This document shows positions 31,647 through 40,295 of a stretch of 64,000 bases of DNA, in pieces. The notes beneath the pieces are model-generated. The model was given only the letters and a program-made list of their open reading frames with translations. It ran no database searches and was not told where the DNA came from. A program made the translations under genes and the position numbers. Positions within the stretch are counted from its first letter, which is position 1. Each line of letters opens with the position of its first letter. Source of the DNA: Oceanivirga miroungae (lineage in GTDB: Bacteria > Fusobacteriota > Fusobacteriia > Fusobacteriales > Leptotrichiaceae); the NCBI RefSeq assembly GCF_902505095.1, contig NZ_CABWIB010000001.1, forward strand, positions 1,277,222 to 1,341,221, given 5' to 3'.

Positions 31647-33332
31647 TTACTTTATCAATTTTTTATATATTACGCTAAACAAATTATTAATTAGCATATT
31701 TGGATTATCACATCTATATGATTTTCCATATAGTTTTTCTAAATCCTCATAACTAGTATTAAATGCTAAAGGATATGTTTTTATTCCATTTTTTTTCATA
31801 TCTAATATACTGTCTTTTATATCATCTATAATATATGGTACAGAATATACTTTACCATTTTCTTTAACGTGTGATGGAAGCCCATCAGAAATTATAAATA
31901 AAAGTGGATTTCTAGAGTTTTGCTTTTCTAAAATATATTTATTTGCCCATCTTAAAACAATTCCATCTCTTGTCGAATTATTTGGCTCATACTCTAAAAT
32001 ATTTGAACTTTCTTTATTGTTTGAATTATAGTCCCAATATATATTTATATTAACATCATTTTCATAAAATATTGCATTGTGAGATACTATACTATGCTTT
32101 ATATTGTATTTATAAAGTATATCGTGCAGGCAAAGTAGTATACCAATAATATCTTTAGAATAAGAATCCATACTTCCTGATCCATCTATTAATATCATAA
32201 CTGAAAAATCTACTATATTAGTAATTTCATATTGGCTTTTCCAATATCTTTTTTTATGGTCCACTAAATTTCTAGAGTCTATCATTTGTCCTATTATTTT
32301 TTTATTTTCAATTTCATAATCATAATCTACCATTACATTTTTAAATTGTTCATATATTCTTTTATATTTTTTTCTAATCTCTTTTAAGAGTATGCTATAT
32401 TTTTCTTTATTATTTATACTTTGTTCGTTATATCTTATTATATTTAGTTCTATATCATCATGATTAATATCAATTTCTGATTCCCTGTCTCTATCTACAT
32501 CCTTAATAAACTTGTACGCTTCCCATCCAAAGTCTTCATTTTCACCATCTAAATCTTTAGTTTCAAAATTTTCTTCTGATAGATTAGAGCAACTATGTAA
32601 CTTATTATTACCTACAGAAAACTCTTCTTTTTTTAAATTGCCTTTCAGAAGTTCATATATTTTATATGTATAATTATTTCTTTTATTTGCATTTTTATTT
32701 CTTATTGCTTTTTTTAATACTTTTTTTATCTTTTTATATACCTTATCTACTTCTTTTCTAGGTTTAGGTAGTGTATTACAATAATTAAATCTATTTTTTC
32801 TATTTATATAGTTAAATAGTTCTTCTAAGAGTGTCGGTTTATCATTATCTTTCCAAAATCTTTCATAAAAAACCGAGTTAAATATTATAAATGGTAAAAG
32901 ACCTTCATATTTTTTTACAGCGTTTTTTTCAATAAAAATATCTTCTACCATATTGTGTATTATATTTAGTATTTCCTTTTCTTTTTCACCTAAATTATTA
33001 GCTTCTTTTATATACGGATTTGTATATATAGAATGCATACATTCATGTATATTTAATCCTCTTGATACTAGTTTTAATGCTTTTGTTTCTGTATATTCCA
33101 TATGCTTAATATTGGAAATTTTTAAAGCTTCATTAAAAGTTCTTTTTGCTTGGTATATCCCTTCTGTTGCTGGATTTATTGTTATTTCACTTGTATAGTG
33201 ATTATACATGGCTGTTGGTATATCTAATGATAAATTTAATCTAATTTTTTTATTATTAGTTAATTTAATAGAAAAATTCTCTTCTTTTTCTCTAAAATCA
33301 CTAATTAAAAGATTTTTTAATGCAGTATACAT
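31647..33332 (-). CDS. zincin/VWA-domain protein (CobT-like partner of MoxR ATPase)
   Basis: The 561-aa protein starts with a metallopeptidase-like region holding HECMH (HExxH, residues 96-100) followed by NMVEDIFIEK, a plausible third ligand. It continues through a charged middle part and ends in a von Willebrand A domain with the MIDAS motif LIDGSGSM (383-388), later Thr (NSTRDG) and Asp (IISDGLPSH). This architecture resembles CobT and phage-encoded CobT-like proteins that work with a MoxR ATPase. It is one base after the ATPase gene and 15 bases before cas9. The function is unknown; a defence or Cas-accessory role is inference. Confidence 0.75.
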   Translation of the reverse strand: MYTALKNLLISDFREKEENFSIKLTNNKKIRLNLSLDIPTAMYNHYTSEITINPATEGIYQAKRTFNEALKISNIKHMEYTETKALKLVSRGLNIHECMHSIYTNPYIKEANNLGEKEKEILNIIHNMVEDIFIEKNAVKKYEGLLPFIIFNSVFYERFWKDNDKPTLLEELFNYINRKNRFNYCNTLPKPRKEVDKVYKKIKKVLKKAIRNKNANKRNNYTYKIYELLKGNLKKEEFSVGNNKLHSCSNLSEENFETKDLDGENEDFGWEAYKFIKDVDRDRESEIDINHDDIELNIIRYNEQSINNKEKYSILLKEIRKKYKRIYEQFKNVMVDYDYEIENKKIIGQMIDSRNLVDHKKRYWKSQYEITNIVDFSVMILIDGSGSMDSYSKDIIGILLCLHDILYKYNIKHSIVSHNAIFYENDVNINIYWDYNSNNKESSNILEYEPNNSTRDGIVLRWANKYILEKQNSRNPLLFIISDGLPSHVKENGKVYSVPYIIDDIKDSILDMKKNGIKTYPLAFNTSYEDLEKLYGKSYRCDNPNMLINNLFSVIYKKLIK

Positions 33333-33333
33333 C

Positions 33334-34854
33334 TTAAACCCACTTTTCTTTAAATATTAATTCTTTAAATATGGCTTTATAGTACTCATCTTCTTTTACA
33401 ATAGGGATTATTGTAACATCTGCTGCTTTTATATAGCCCATATACTTAGCAAGTTTTGCCCAATTTTCTAAATTTCTTGGGGATATTATATATTCTAACT
33501 CTTCTTTTTTTATTATCATCTGGATTTTATAGTAAATATTTAGTATTGACTCTATATTTTGGCTACATTCTGGTACCTTTGTTTTTAACATATGAACTAT
33601 TGAGCTTTTTTCTAATTTTTCAATTTCACATACTATATTAAATCTATTAAATAAGGCTTGATTTAATTCTCTTGTTCCATAATATCCAATATTCATAGTT
33701 GCAAAAAATCTAAAGTTTTTATGCCTTCTTATTATTTCTCCATTATCAAGTCTTACAAAACCATTTGTATCTAATAAAGAGTTTAAAAATGCTAAATGTT
33801 GTGGCTTAGAAAAGTTTATTTCTTCAAAAATTACAGCACCTCCATCTCTTATTGCCTTTGAAATTTCTGATTCTCTAAATACTATTTTATCGTCTATTGG
33901 TATATATTTTCCTAGTATAAACTCGTCTATATTTTCACTACAATTTATTACTGATAATATTGGTAATTTCATTTGTTGGCAGAGTAATTTACAAGCAATA
34001 GTTTTCCCTGTACCACTAGGCCCGTAAAATAGGGTAGATATTGCATCGCCATTTACAATAGCATTACCTAGAGGAACTATTTTAGGATCAATTATATATG
34101 TATCACTTAAATTAGGTATTAACATCTCATCAAAGCAGTCAAAACTAAGAATGTCATCTTTATTTATTTTAATTTCTGTTTTTTCTTTTCTAGAATATGT
34201 TTCTTTACCTAAATCTTCTATTATATTCTCATTATTTATATCTATTTTATCAACTGTATTTATATTAAATTCATTAAATTTATAGAATTGATAAAAATTT
34301 TCGTGTATTTTTACAAATAAGCTAGCTGTTGGATTAGTAGAAAACTCTATACTATCTTTTAATAAAAAGTCAGACATCTCATCATCAAATATATCAGTTG
34401 TTAAAATATGTCTAGTAAAAAGTGCTAGGTTTCCTAACATTACAGAGTAATATTCATCAAAAGATAATATTTTCTCATTGCTATCTAAAATATTTATTGA
34501 TATATTATCTTTATTATCTATTTTAACTATTACCTTATCAAAATTATTTGGGAATATATCGTATAGCTTATATGTGTTTATTACATTAAAGTATAGTAAT
34601 ATTCCACCATCTTCTAATATGTATATATTCCCATACTCTTCATATTCAGCAAAATTAAAAAAGTTTATTATATCATAATGAAAGTTGATAGCCTCTCCTA
34701 TTGCTTGTGCTAGTGTTGTTTTTAACTGAATTGACTGATTGTTTTTATGAATATAGTAATTGGTTGCATCAGATAAATGCATAAATCCAAATCCTTTATA
34801 TATCTCTTTATTTTCTCTTCTAACCTTATACGCTCTTTTAGATAAGTTAACCAT
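33334..34854 (-). CDS. MoxR/CobS-like AAA+ ATPase
   Basis: The 506-aa protein has a unique N-terminal half (1-250) of unknown fold and a C-terminal AAA+ domain. Walker A is GPSGTGKT (278-285), Walker B AVIFEE (340-345), sensor 1 ATMN (385-388), and the Arg finger is in LFNRF. The closest relatives by motif are MoxR/CobS ATPases, which remodel targets with VWA partners such as the next gene. It is first in the ATPase-VWA-cas9-cas1-cas2-csn2 unit, after a terminator that closes the restriction gene. Confidence 0.78.
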   Translation of the reverse strand: MVNLSKRAYKVRRENKEIYKGFGFMHLSDATNYYIHKNNQSIQLKTTLAQAIGEAINFHYDIINFFNFAEYEEYGNIYILEDGGILLYFNVINTYKLYDIFPNNFDKVIVKIDNKDNISINILDSNEKILSFDEYYSVMLGNLALFTRHILTTDIFDDEMSDFLLKDSIEFSTNPTASLFVKIHENFYQFYKFNEFNINTVDKIDINNENIIEDLGKETYSRKEKTEIKINKDDILSFDCFDEMLIPNLSDTYIIDPKIVPLGNAIVNGDAISTLFYGPSGTGKTIACKLLCQQMKLPILSVINCSENIDEFILGKYIPIDDKIVFRESEISKAIRDGGAVIFEEINFSKPQHLAFLNSLLDTNGFVRLDNGEIIRRHKNFRFFATMNIGYYGTRELNQALFNRFNIVCEIEKLEKSSIVHMLKTKVPECSQNIESILNIYYKIQMIIKKEELEYIISPRNLENWAKLAKYMGYIKAADVTIIPIVKEDEYYKAIFKELIFKEKWV

Positions 34855-34903
34855 AATTTAATCCCTCTTTTTTTATCATTTTCTACTATTTTACCACATA
34901 ATT

Positions 34904-34932
34904 TAAAAAAATCCCCATTAAAAAACAGGGAT
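34904..34932 (-). terminator. terminator between restriction gene and AAA+ gene
   Basis: On the minus strand the stem ATCCC/GGGAT is followed by seven T residues, just after the restriction gene stop. It separates the R-M unit from the AAA-VWA-cas unit. No convincing -35 was found for the AAA+ gene; TAAAAT about 40 bases ahead of it could be a -10. Confidence 0.75.
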
Positions 34933-34938
34933 AATTTT

Positions 34939-35994
34939 TTATTTATATCTAACTTGTAAATTTAGCGTAAATACTATTTTTCCATTTTCTTTTCTTAAAT
35001 TTAACATATCGTATCTTGTACTACTTGGACTATCAAGTTTAGTATTTTTCAAAAGATATTCTTTAACTTCTTTTTCATGATATACCAAATCAAGAACATA
35101 AACATTTCCATCATTAGAAACCACAATTATTCCACCATTAACCTTCTTTTCTCCATCCCAATTTTCACTTGGATTCATATTAAAACTAATTGCTAATAAA
35201 AAGTCTTCTAGTTTCTTTTTATATATTTTTTTTGAATATATTGTTGACATTGAAAATAGCTTTTCTAAATCTTTTGTACCATATATATATGAGTTCAATA
35301 GTGCTTCTGCTAATGCACTAGGTAATTTTGTATCTACTAATTCTAGGTTATTATTAAATTTGTCACTTACAACTTCACTAAACTCAATGCTTCCTCCTAG
35401 TTCATATATCTTATTAACTCTATCAAATAGTTTTTTAGGTGTATTTATTGCATTTATTTCATCAATATATTTATCATCTATTCCATTAACAATGTATTTA
35501 AAATCTGTTTGTTTGCTCGAATTTAAAATTGTAGCAGGCTTACCTAATTGTGACTTTATACTATATCCTAATAATACTTCATTATTTTTGAGATTATCAA
35601 AATTCAATAGCGTTATATCTTCTTTACTTTTATTATCTGCTTTTATGTTAGATGTAATTCCTTTTTCAAGTAACCATTTTTTTATTTTTGGAATACCAAA
35701 TGACCCTTTTGATTTAGGAGCTTTTTGAATACTATTAAGTAATTCTTCCTTTTGACTAGATATATCTTTTTTATTTATGCTTATTTCTACATCATCAAAT
35801 GTTAATAAGATATCATTTTCTAGAATTTTAAACTTTAAGATATTACTTTTTTTATTATTTGATATTATTTCTTTAATCTTGAAAATATTATCTCTTTTTA
35901 CATCAAAATCTGAATTCACAATTTTTAGCTTTTCATCTAATAATAGGTATAAAATTGCATATAGTTCGGACCATTCTCCTCTATTTTGCGCCAT
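34939..35994 (-). CDS. HpaII-family type II restriction endonuclease
   Basis: Probable type II restriction enzyme paired with the adjacent cytosine methylase. It begins MAQNRGEWSELYAILYLLL, and the middle reads LLGYSIKSQLGKPATILNSS, both matching the HpaII endonuclease family (about 358 aa; here 351). The conserved Ser-X-Lys-Ser-Gln stretch probably belongs to the catalytic core. I chose the ATG at 35994, with GGAGG six bases ahead, over one at 36015. It overlaps the methylase by 14 bases. CCGG as target is inferred from the family only. Confidence 0.75.
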   Translation of the reverse strand: MAQNRGEWSELYAILYLLLDEKLKIVNSDFDVKRDNIFKIKEIISNNKKSNILKFKILENDILLTFDDVEISINKKDISSQKEELLNSIQKAPKSKGSFGIPKIKKWLLEKGITSNIKADNKSKEDITLLNFDNLKNNEVLLGYSIKSQLGKPATILNSSKQTDFKYIVNGIDDKYIDEINAINTPKKLFDRVNKIYELGGSIEFSEVVSDKFNNNLELVDTKLPSALAEALLNSYIYGTKDLEKLFSMSTIYSKKIYKKKLEDFLLAISFNMNPSENWDGEKKVNGGIIVVSNDGNVYVLDLVYHEKEVKEYLLKNTKLDSPSSTRYDMLNLRKENGKIVFTLNLQVRYK

Positions 35995-37096
35995 AGATTT
36001 CCTCCAGTCTTGCACTCATGTATTCTGCCATACTTTCTACAACAGGTATACATACTGAATTCCCGAATAATTTATATCTTTGTGTATTACTAATATCATC
36101 TGGTAAATTAAATTCATCAATATTATTTTTAATAAATCCATAATTAACAAAGCCTTGAAGTTTGCCCCATTCATTAGGTGTCATATATCTAATTCCTTCT
36201 AAATTTAATCTTCCTTTTTTCCCACCAATATTTTCTAAACCGTCAAATTCTTTTTTATACTGTCTTATTAAATTTCTTTCTTTACCTGATCCTCCTGTTG
36301 CCATAATAGTATTTGCAACTGGATTCTTTTCGTCATTAACAACTATATATCCAAACCCAGATTTTTTAGACTCATGTCTTTTTTTATGTCTATTTAGAGT
36401 ATTTAAATATTGTTGGGATAAGTAAAATTTAGCATCTACATTATTATCTATTAAATCATTTAAGTCCTTATATAGATTTAAATTTCTTCCTTTAGGTAAA
36501 TTTGGGAAGCTATAGTCTTTGGGTAAATCTTCTCTTCTAAAACCCATTATAAATATTCTTGCTCTTCTTTGTGGAATCCCAAAATTAACTGGAGTTCTTA
36601 CAACAGTTTCACTTGTAGCATTAAATTTTATTTTATCTTCATGTATAATTTTATCTACACCAACTATATCATAACCTAATTCATAAAGCGTTTGAGCTAT
36701 TACTTGAAAAGTTTTTCCTTTATCATGCTTTAATAATCCTTCTACATTTTCTAAAAGAAAGGCTTTTGGATTAGTAATTTTAATTATTTGTGCTATGTCA
36801 AAAAATAGTGTACCTCTTATTTTATCTTCAAACCCTTCTTTAAGTCCTGCTATACTAAATGATTGACAAGGAAAACCTGCCAATAAGACATCGTAATCTA
36901 TATTTGCCATTTTTTCTTTAAACTCTTTACTTGCTACATCATTGTAGGGATTTTCACCATAAATATGTTCATATGCTTTACATGCATACTTATCAATCTC
37001 AGCAGAGAGTACATTTTTAAATTTATTTGTTTTTTCAAATCCTCGTCTTATTCCACCAATTCCAGCGAATAAGTCAACTGTTTTATATTTTTCCAT
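35981..37096 (-). CDS. type II DNA cytosine-5 methyltransferase
   Basis: Protects host DNA from the linked endonuclease. The 371-aa protein has motif I TVDLFAGIGGIRRGFE, motif IV with the catalytic cysteine in GFPCQSFSIAG, motif VI FLLENVEGLL, motif VIII PQRRARIFI, and motif X near the end (YKLFGNSVCIPVVES). All are intact. The target-recognition region lies between VIII and IX. It has its own promoter upstream and overlaps the endonuclease gene. Confidence 0.95.
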   Translation of the reverse strand: MEKYKTVDLFAGIGGIRRGFEKTNKFKNVLSAEIDKYACKAYEHIYGENPYNDVASKEFKEKMANIDYDVLLAGFPCQSFSIAGLKEGFEDKIRGTLFFDIAQIIKITNPKAFLLENVEGLLKHDKGKTFQVIAQTLYELGYDIVGVDKIIHEDKIKFNATSETVVRTPVNFGIPQRRARIFIMGFRREDLPKDYSFPNLPKGRNLNLYKDLNDLIDNNVDAKFYLSQQYLNTLNRHKKRHESKKSGFGYIVVNDEKNPVANTIMATGGSGKERNLIRQYKKEFDGLENIGGKKGRLNLEGIRYMTPNEWGKLQGFVNYGFIKNNIDEFNLPDDISNTQRYKLFGNSVCIPVVESMAEYMSARLEEIYGAK

Positions 37097-37183
37097 TATA
37101 TTTCCTCTCTATAATTTCCATAACTTTAGCTTATAATATTTTTAAAAAGAAAAAGGTTTAATTCGTTTTTATTATCACATTTA

Positions 37184-37212
37184 ATTATACCACTATAGAT
37201 TGCTATTAACAA
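37184..37212 (-). promoter_or_regulatory. promoter of the R-M operon
   Basis: On the minus strand TTGTTA (37207-37212) and TATAAT (37184-37189) are 17 bases apart, with an extended -10 (TGG before TATAAT). The 5' leader of about 80 bases is long and has no recognised element. Confidence 0.6.
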
Positions 37213-37231
37213 TAATATATTTAATAAAATA

Positions 37232-37271
37232 GAACATGCCCTAACTCTTTATATTTTAGTAGTTCATGTCC
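37232..37271 (-). terminator. probable terminator after the methylase remnant
   Basis: Stem GGACATG/CATGTTC with an inner AACT/AGTT stem, followed by TATTTTATT on the minus strand. It would end the XRE gene and methylase-remnant transcript. Confidence 0.55.
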
Positions 37272-37280
37272 TTATTTTTA

Positions 37281-37446
37281 TTATTTTATCAAATATCCAT
37301 CAATAACTTTTTTAAAATTAAAATAGTACTCCATTATTTTTATTTTGTCTTTATCTAACCTATCTATATGGATTTTATATTTATCTTCACCTTCTGTTAG
37401 ACCACCACAACCACAGAATAAATCTAGTACAGTGTATTTTTATCAT
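37281..37446 (-). pseudogene. remnant of a second DNA cytosine methyltransferase
   Basis: The minus-strand frame reads KYTVLDLFCGCGGLTEG, motif I of an m5C methyltransferase, then changes to about 35 unrelated residues and stops at 37281; motif IV and everything after it is missing. An ATG at 37446 overlaps the XRE stop as ATGA, the usual coupling, but the run of five A after ATGAT is one base too long for the frame, so the start is also frameshifted. It is a dead gene with one homopolymer indel and a large deletion. Confidence 0.75.
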
Positions 37447-37661
37447 TTTTCATATTTATCATCTACACATTCTACTACTTCACTTATTTCACAATTTAAA
37501 TAATTACAAATCTTTTCTAAAGTATTTGTACTTACATTTTCATTATTTTTTATTTTATAATAACTACTTTTTGATATATTTGCATTGTTTATTAAATCTT
37601 TCACCTTGATATTCATTTTCACCATTTTTATCTTTAATGGATCATAACTTATTCTTCTCAT
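37443..37661 (-). CDS. small XRE-family (Cro/CI-type) regulator
   Basis: The 72-aa DNA-binding protein has the helix-turn-helix VKDLINNANISKSSYYKIKN followed by STNTLEKICNYLNCEISEVVE. Such regulators often precede m5C methyltransferase genes; here the coupled methylase is the remnant at 37281. It may still control the R-M genes (C-protein-like), which is inference. Confidence 0.85.
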   Translation of the reverse strand: MRRISYDPLKIKMVKMNIKVKDLINNANISKSSYYKIKNNENVSTNTLEKICNYLNCEISEVVECVDDKYEK

Positions 37662-37683
37662 AAAATTACCCTTTTTTATTTTT

Positions 37684-37713
37684 ATTATATCATTTTCATA
37701 TAAAAATTTCCAA
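37684..37713 (-). promoter_or_regulatory. promoter of the XRE regulator
   Basis: On the minus strand TTGGAA (37708-37713) and TATAAT (37684-37689) are 18 bases apart, 23 bases before the ATG. Confidence 0.65.
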
Positions 37714-37736
37714 AAAAAAAGTACCTTAAAAGGTAT
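37712..37736 (-). terminator. terminator after the GH31 gene
   Basis: Palindrome TACCTTAAAAGGTA followed by a nine-T run on the minus strand, between the GH31 stop and the XRE promoter. Confidence 0.85.
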
Positions 37737-37771
37737 TTTAATACCATTTTAAAGCACTTTAATATTTTATT

Positions 37772-39658
37772 CTAAAATTCCCTGAAAATACTGCTATCCA
37801 TACTATCAACACTTTGTCCACCATTTTTAAGTGTAAAAGTTTTCCCTTTTCTGACAAATATTAAAAACTCATCTAAATTAACTTCTATGTAGTGGTGTCC
37901 TTTTTTTAATACTTCTTCTTTAATATCATTTTTTGATTTAACTTTTAACATTTTCATATCTTCTGGCAAGTATACATATCTTCCCTTTTTATTTTGCTCA
38001 TATATTGGAGCTATCATTATTGAATCCCCTACTAATATTTGGTCTGTTATTTCCCTTGTTAATAAGTCTTTTTCATAATCAAATGCTAATGGTCTTAAAT
38101 ACATTGTATTATTTTCAACCGCTTTTTTAGTTTCATCATATATATAGTCTAATATTGAGTATCTAAACTCTATAATATCTCTTAACTTTTCCATATTAGA
38201 AAATTCATAAACTTCCTGTCTTCTTGTACCTAGAGCACTATGATTTCTCATCAGTGGTGTAAATATACCAAATTGTAGCCATCTTTGCATAAGATCTGGT
38301 GTACAATTAGAACCAAATCCCCCTAAATCTGCACCATTAAATATAAAGCCTATCATATTTAGATTAACACTCATATCCATATTCAATTTTAAATGACTCC
38401 ACCATGATGAATTATCTCCTTGCCAAATACCGCCATATCTATGAGCTCCTATATATGACGATCTACTAAACATTAATATTTCTTTATTTATTTTATTAAA
38501 ATATTCTCCTGCAGCTTTTGTCATGTTATACCCATATAAGTTATGAACTATATCATGTCTATATCTTTTGCCTAAATAATTGTGATACATCAACTTATAA
38601 TCTTCATTATTATTAGACAAAGTTAATACTCTATCTTTAAATTCAAAAAATTTATGTATATCTAGATTAGTTCCCTTGTACTCTGTTATTTTATCTAACA
38701 CTTCATTTAATCTGTCTTTTGTATAAAATATAGCTGGTTCATTCATATCATTCCAGAAACCTTCTATCCCTTTATCTATTAAAAATTGATATTTTTTACC
38801 AAACCACTCTCTTACATTTTCATTTAAAAAATCAGGAAAGTGTACATCTCCTGGCCATACACCGCATACTATATTATCCCCATTTTCTTTTGTTAAAAAG
38901 TAGCTATTTTTAACTCCTTCTTCATATACATCATAGCCTTTTTCTATTTTTACTCCTGCATCTATGATTGGAATTAATCTAATATTTTCTTTTTTCATTT
39001 CCTTAACAAAACTTTCAAAGTCAGAAAATTTTTCATTATCTATAGTGAAATCTTTATAATCTTTCATATAGTCTATATCAAGGTAAACCATATCTAGTGG
39101 TATATTATTTTCTCTATGTTTTTTAACAACTTCTTTTACTTCTTCTTTGTTAAAATAACTCCATCTACTTTGACCATAACCAAAGGCCCATTTAGGTGGA
39201 AGATAACTTTTACCTATTAGTTCTCTAAACTCTTTTAATATATCAACTAATGAGCTAGCTTCAATTAAATATAGGTCATAGTCATTGTACTCAAAACTTA
39301 TTTCTATTTTATTTATATCTGTATATCCTAAATCAAAAGTTACTTTACTTGGAGTATCAATAAAGATACCAAATTTTTTAAAAGAATCTATCATTATATA
39401 GTTATGAGCTGCGTATAAAGAGCCTTTATCTTCTGTATGTACTGGATCATCTGATGTATTTGATATATACTTATACCCTCTTTTATTTATTCCCCTTACA
39501 GCCTGACCTAATCCATAAACTATATCAGAATCATTTAATGATATATTTATTTTATTATCTACAATCTTAATATATTCAGGTAATTCTTTTTCAATTTTTA
39601 ATTCTTTTAAAACTGCAAATGTTTCTATTGGATTTCCAATTCTATATTTTTTTATCAT
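37772..39658 (-). CDS. GH31 alpha-glucosidase
   Basis: Cytoplasmic glycosidase releasing glucose from alpha-glucosides. The 628-aa protein has no signal peptide. The N-terminal beta domain ends near IGKSYLPPKWAFGYGQSRW. The catalytic nucleophile Asp is in GFWNDMNEP and the acid/base Asp in IWQGDNSSWW; FNGADLGGF and PLMRNHSALG follow. A longer start at 39691 exists, but AATGGAG precedes the ATG at 39658. It stands alone, with a terminator on each side. It may process maltodextrins released by the GH13 lipoprotein (inference). Confidence 0.92.
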   Translation of the reverse strand: MIKKYRIGNPIETFAVLKELKIEKELPEYIKIVDNKINISLNDSDIVYGLGQAVRGINKRGYKYISNTSDDPVHTEDKGSLYAAHNYIMIDSFKKFGIFIDTPSKVTFDLGYTDINKIEISFEYNDYDLYLIEASSLVDILKEFRELIGKSYLPPKWAFGYGQSRWSYFNKEEVKEVVKKHRENNIPLDMVYLDIDYMKDYKDFTIDNEKFSDFESFVKEMKKENIRLIPIIDAGVKIEKGYDVYEEGVKNSYFLTKENGDNIVCGVWPGDVHFPDFLNENVREWFGKKYQFLIDKGIEGFWNDMNEPAIFYTKDRLNEVLDKITEYKGTNLDIHKFFEFKDRVLTLSNNNEDYKLMYHNYLGKRYRHDIVHNLYGYNMTKAAGEYFNKINKEILMFSRSSYIGAHRYGGIWQGDNSSWWSHLKLNMDMSVNLNMIGFIFNGADLGGFGSNCTPDLMQRWLQFGIFTPLMRNHSALGTRRQEVYEFSNMEKLRDIIEFRYSILDYIYDETKKAVENNTMYLRPLAFDYEKDLLTREITDQILVGDSIMIAPIYEQNKKGRYVYLPEDMKMLKVKSKNDIKEEVLKKGHHYIEVNLDEFLIFVRKGKTFTLKNGGQSVDSMDSSIFREF

Positions 39659-39701
39659 AATATTGCTCCATTCTTTTGTAATTTTATACAATTATATCAC
39701 T

Positions 39702-39744
39702 AAAAAAAAAGTATATCTAGAATATTTTTTTCTTTGATATACTT
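39702..39744 (-). terminator. terminator after nrdG
   Basis: 9-bp stem AAGTATATC/GATATACTT followed by a T run on the minus strand. TATAAT just downstream (39691-39696) may be the -10 of the GH31 gene. Confidence 0.75.
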
Positions 39745-39746
39745 TT

Positions 39747-40295
39747 CTATACTTTTATATATTTATCTTCTTCTTCTTTTGATAATGCCCAGACTATCTT
39801 TTTTTCTTCTTCTGTTTTTCTTAAATCAATTACTCTTTGATTAGCAGATCCTCTAAATTGTAATTTTAAATCTAATAATTCTAGTATAAATTTACCATCA
39901 ACTAAAACATCACAGTAGGATAAAAGTTCTTTAGTATATGGTAATTTTTTATACATATGCTCTGTAATATATTCATAGGTAAAGCCTGAATAACACCATA
40001 TTGTCTTATTAGGTAATACTTCTCTTACTTTTCTTACTAACTTGCATACCCACTCTTGATTTTTTGGATCTAGTGGTTCACCACCCAATAAAGTAAGCCC
40101 TCTAATAAATTCTCTATCAAGTGATTTTACTATTTCATCTATTGTATCATCTGTAAATTCAGCTCCAATATCAAATGACCAAATTTCTTCATTAAAACAA
40201 CCTTTACAAGCATGTCTACAACCACTTACAAATAAAGAAACTCTAATTCCTGGCCCATTTGCTACATCAAAGTGTTTTATAACTGAGTATTTCAT
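39747..40295 (-). CDS. nrdG: anaerobic ribonucleotide reductase activating protein
   Basis: Radical-SAM activase that installs the glycyl radical on NrdD. The [4Fe-4S] cysteines are in SGCRHACKGCFN (Cys26, Cys30, Cys33, CX3CX2C). GLTLLGGEPLDP is the conserved GGE motif. Length (182 aa) is normal. Its ATG shares one base with the nrdD stop. Confidence 0.95.
   Translation of the reverse strand: MKYSVIKHFDVANGPGIRVSLFVSGCRHACKGCFNEEIWSFDIGAEFTDDTIDEIVKSLDREFIRGLTLLGGEPLDPKNQEWVCKLVRKVREVLPNKTIWCYSGFTYEYITEHMYKKLPYTKELLSYCDVLVDGKFILELLDLKLQFRGSANQRVIDLRKTEEEKKIVWALSKEEEDKYIKV

Noticed and set aside
37097..37280. Possible short gene or tracrRNA upstream of the methylase
   Set aside because: Only a promoter and a terminator-like hairpin were seen; no frame with an RBS and no anti-repeat.
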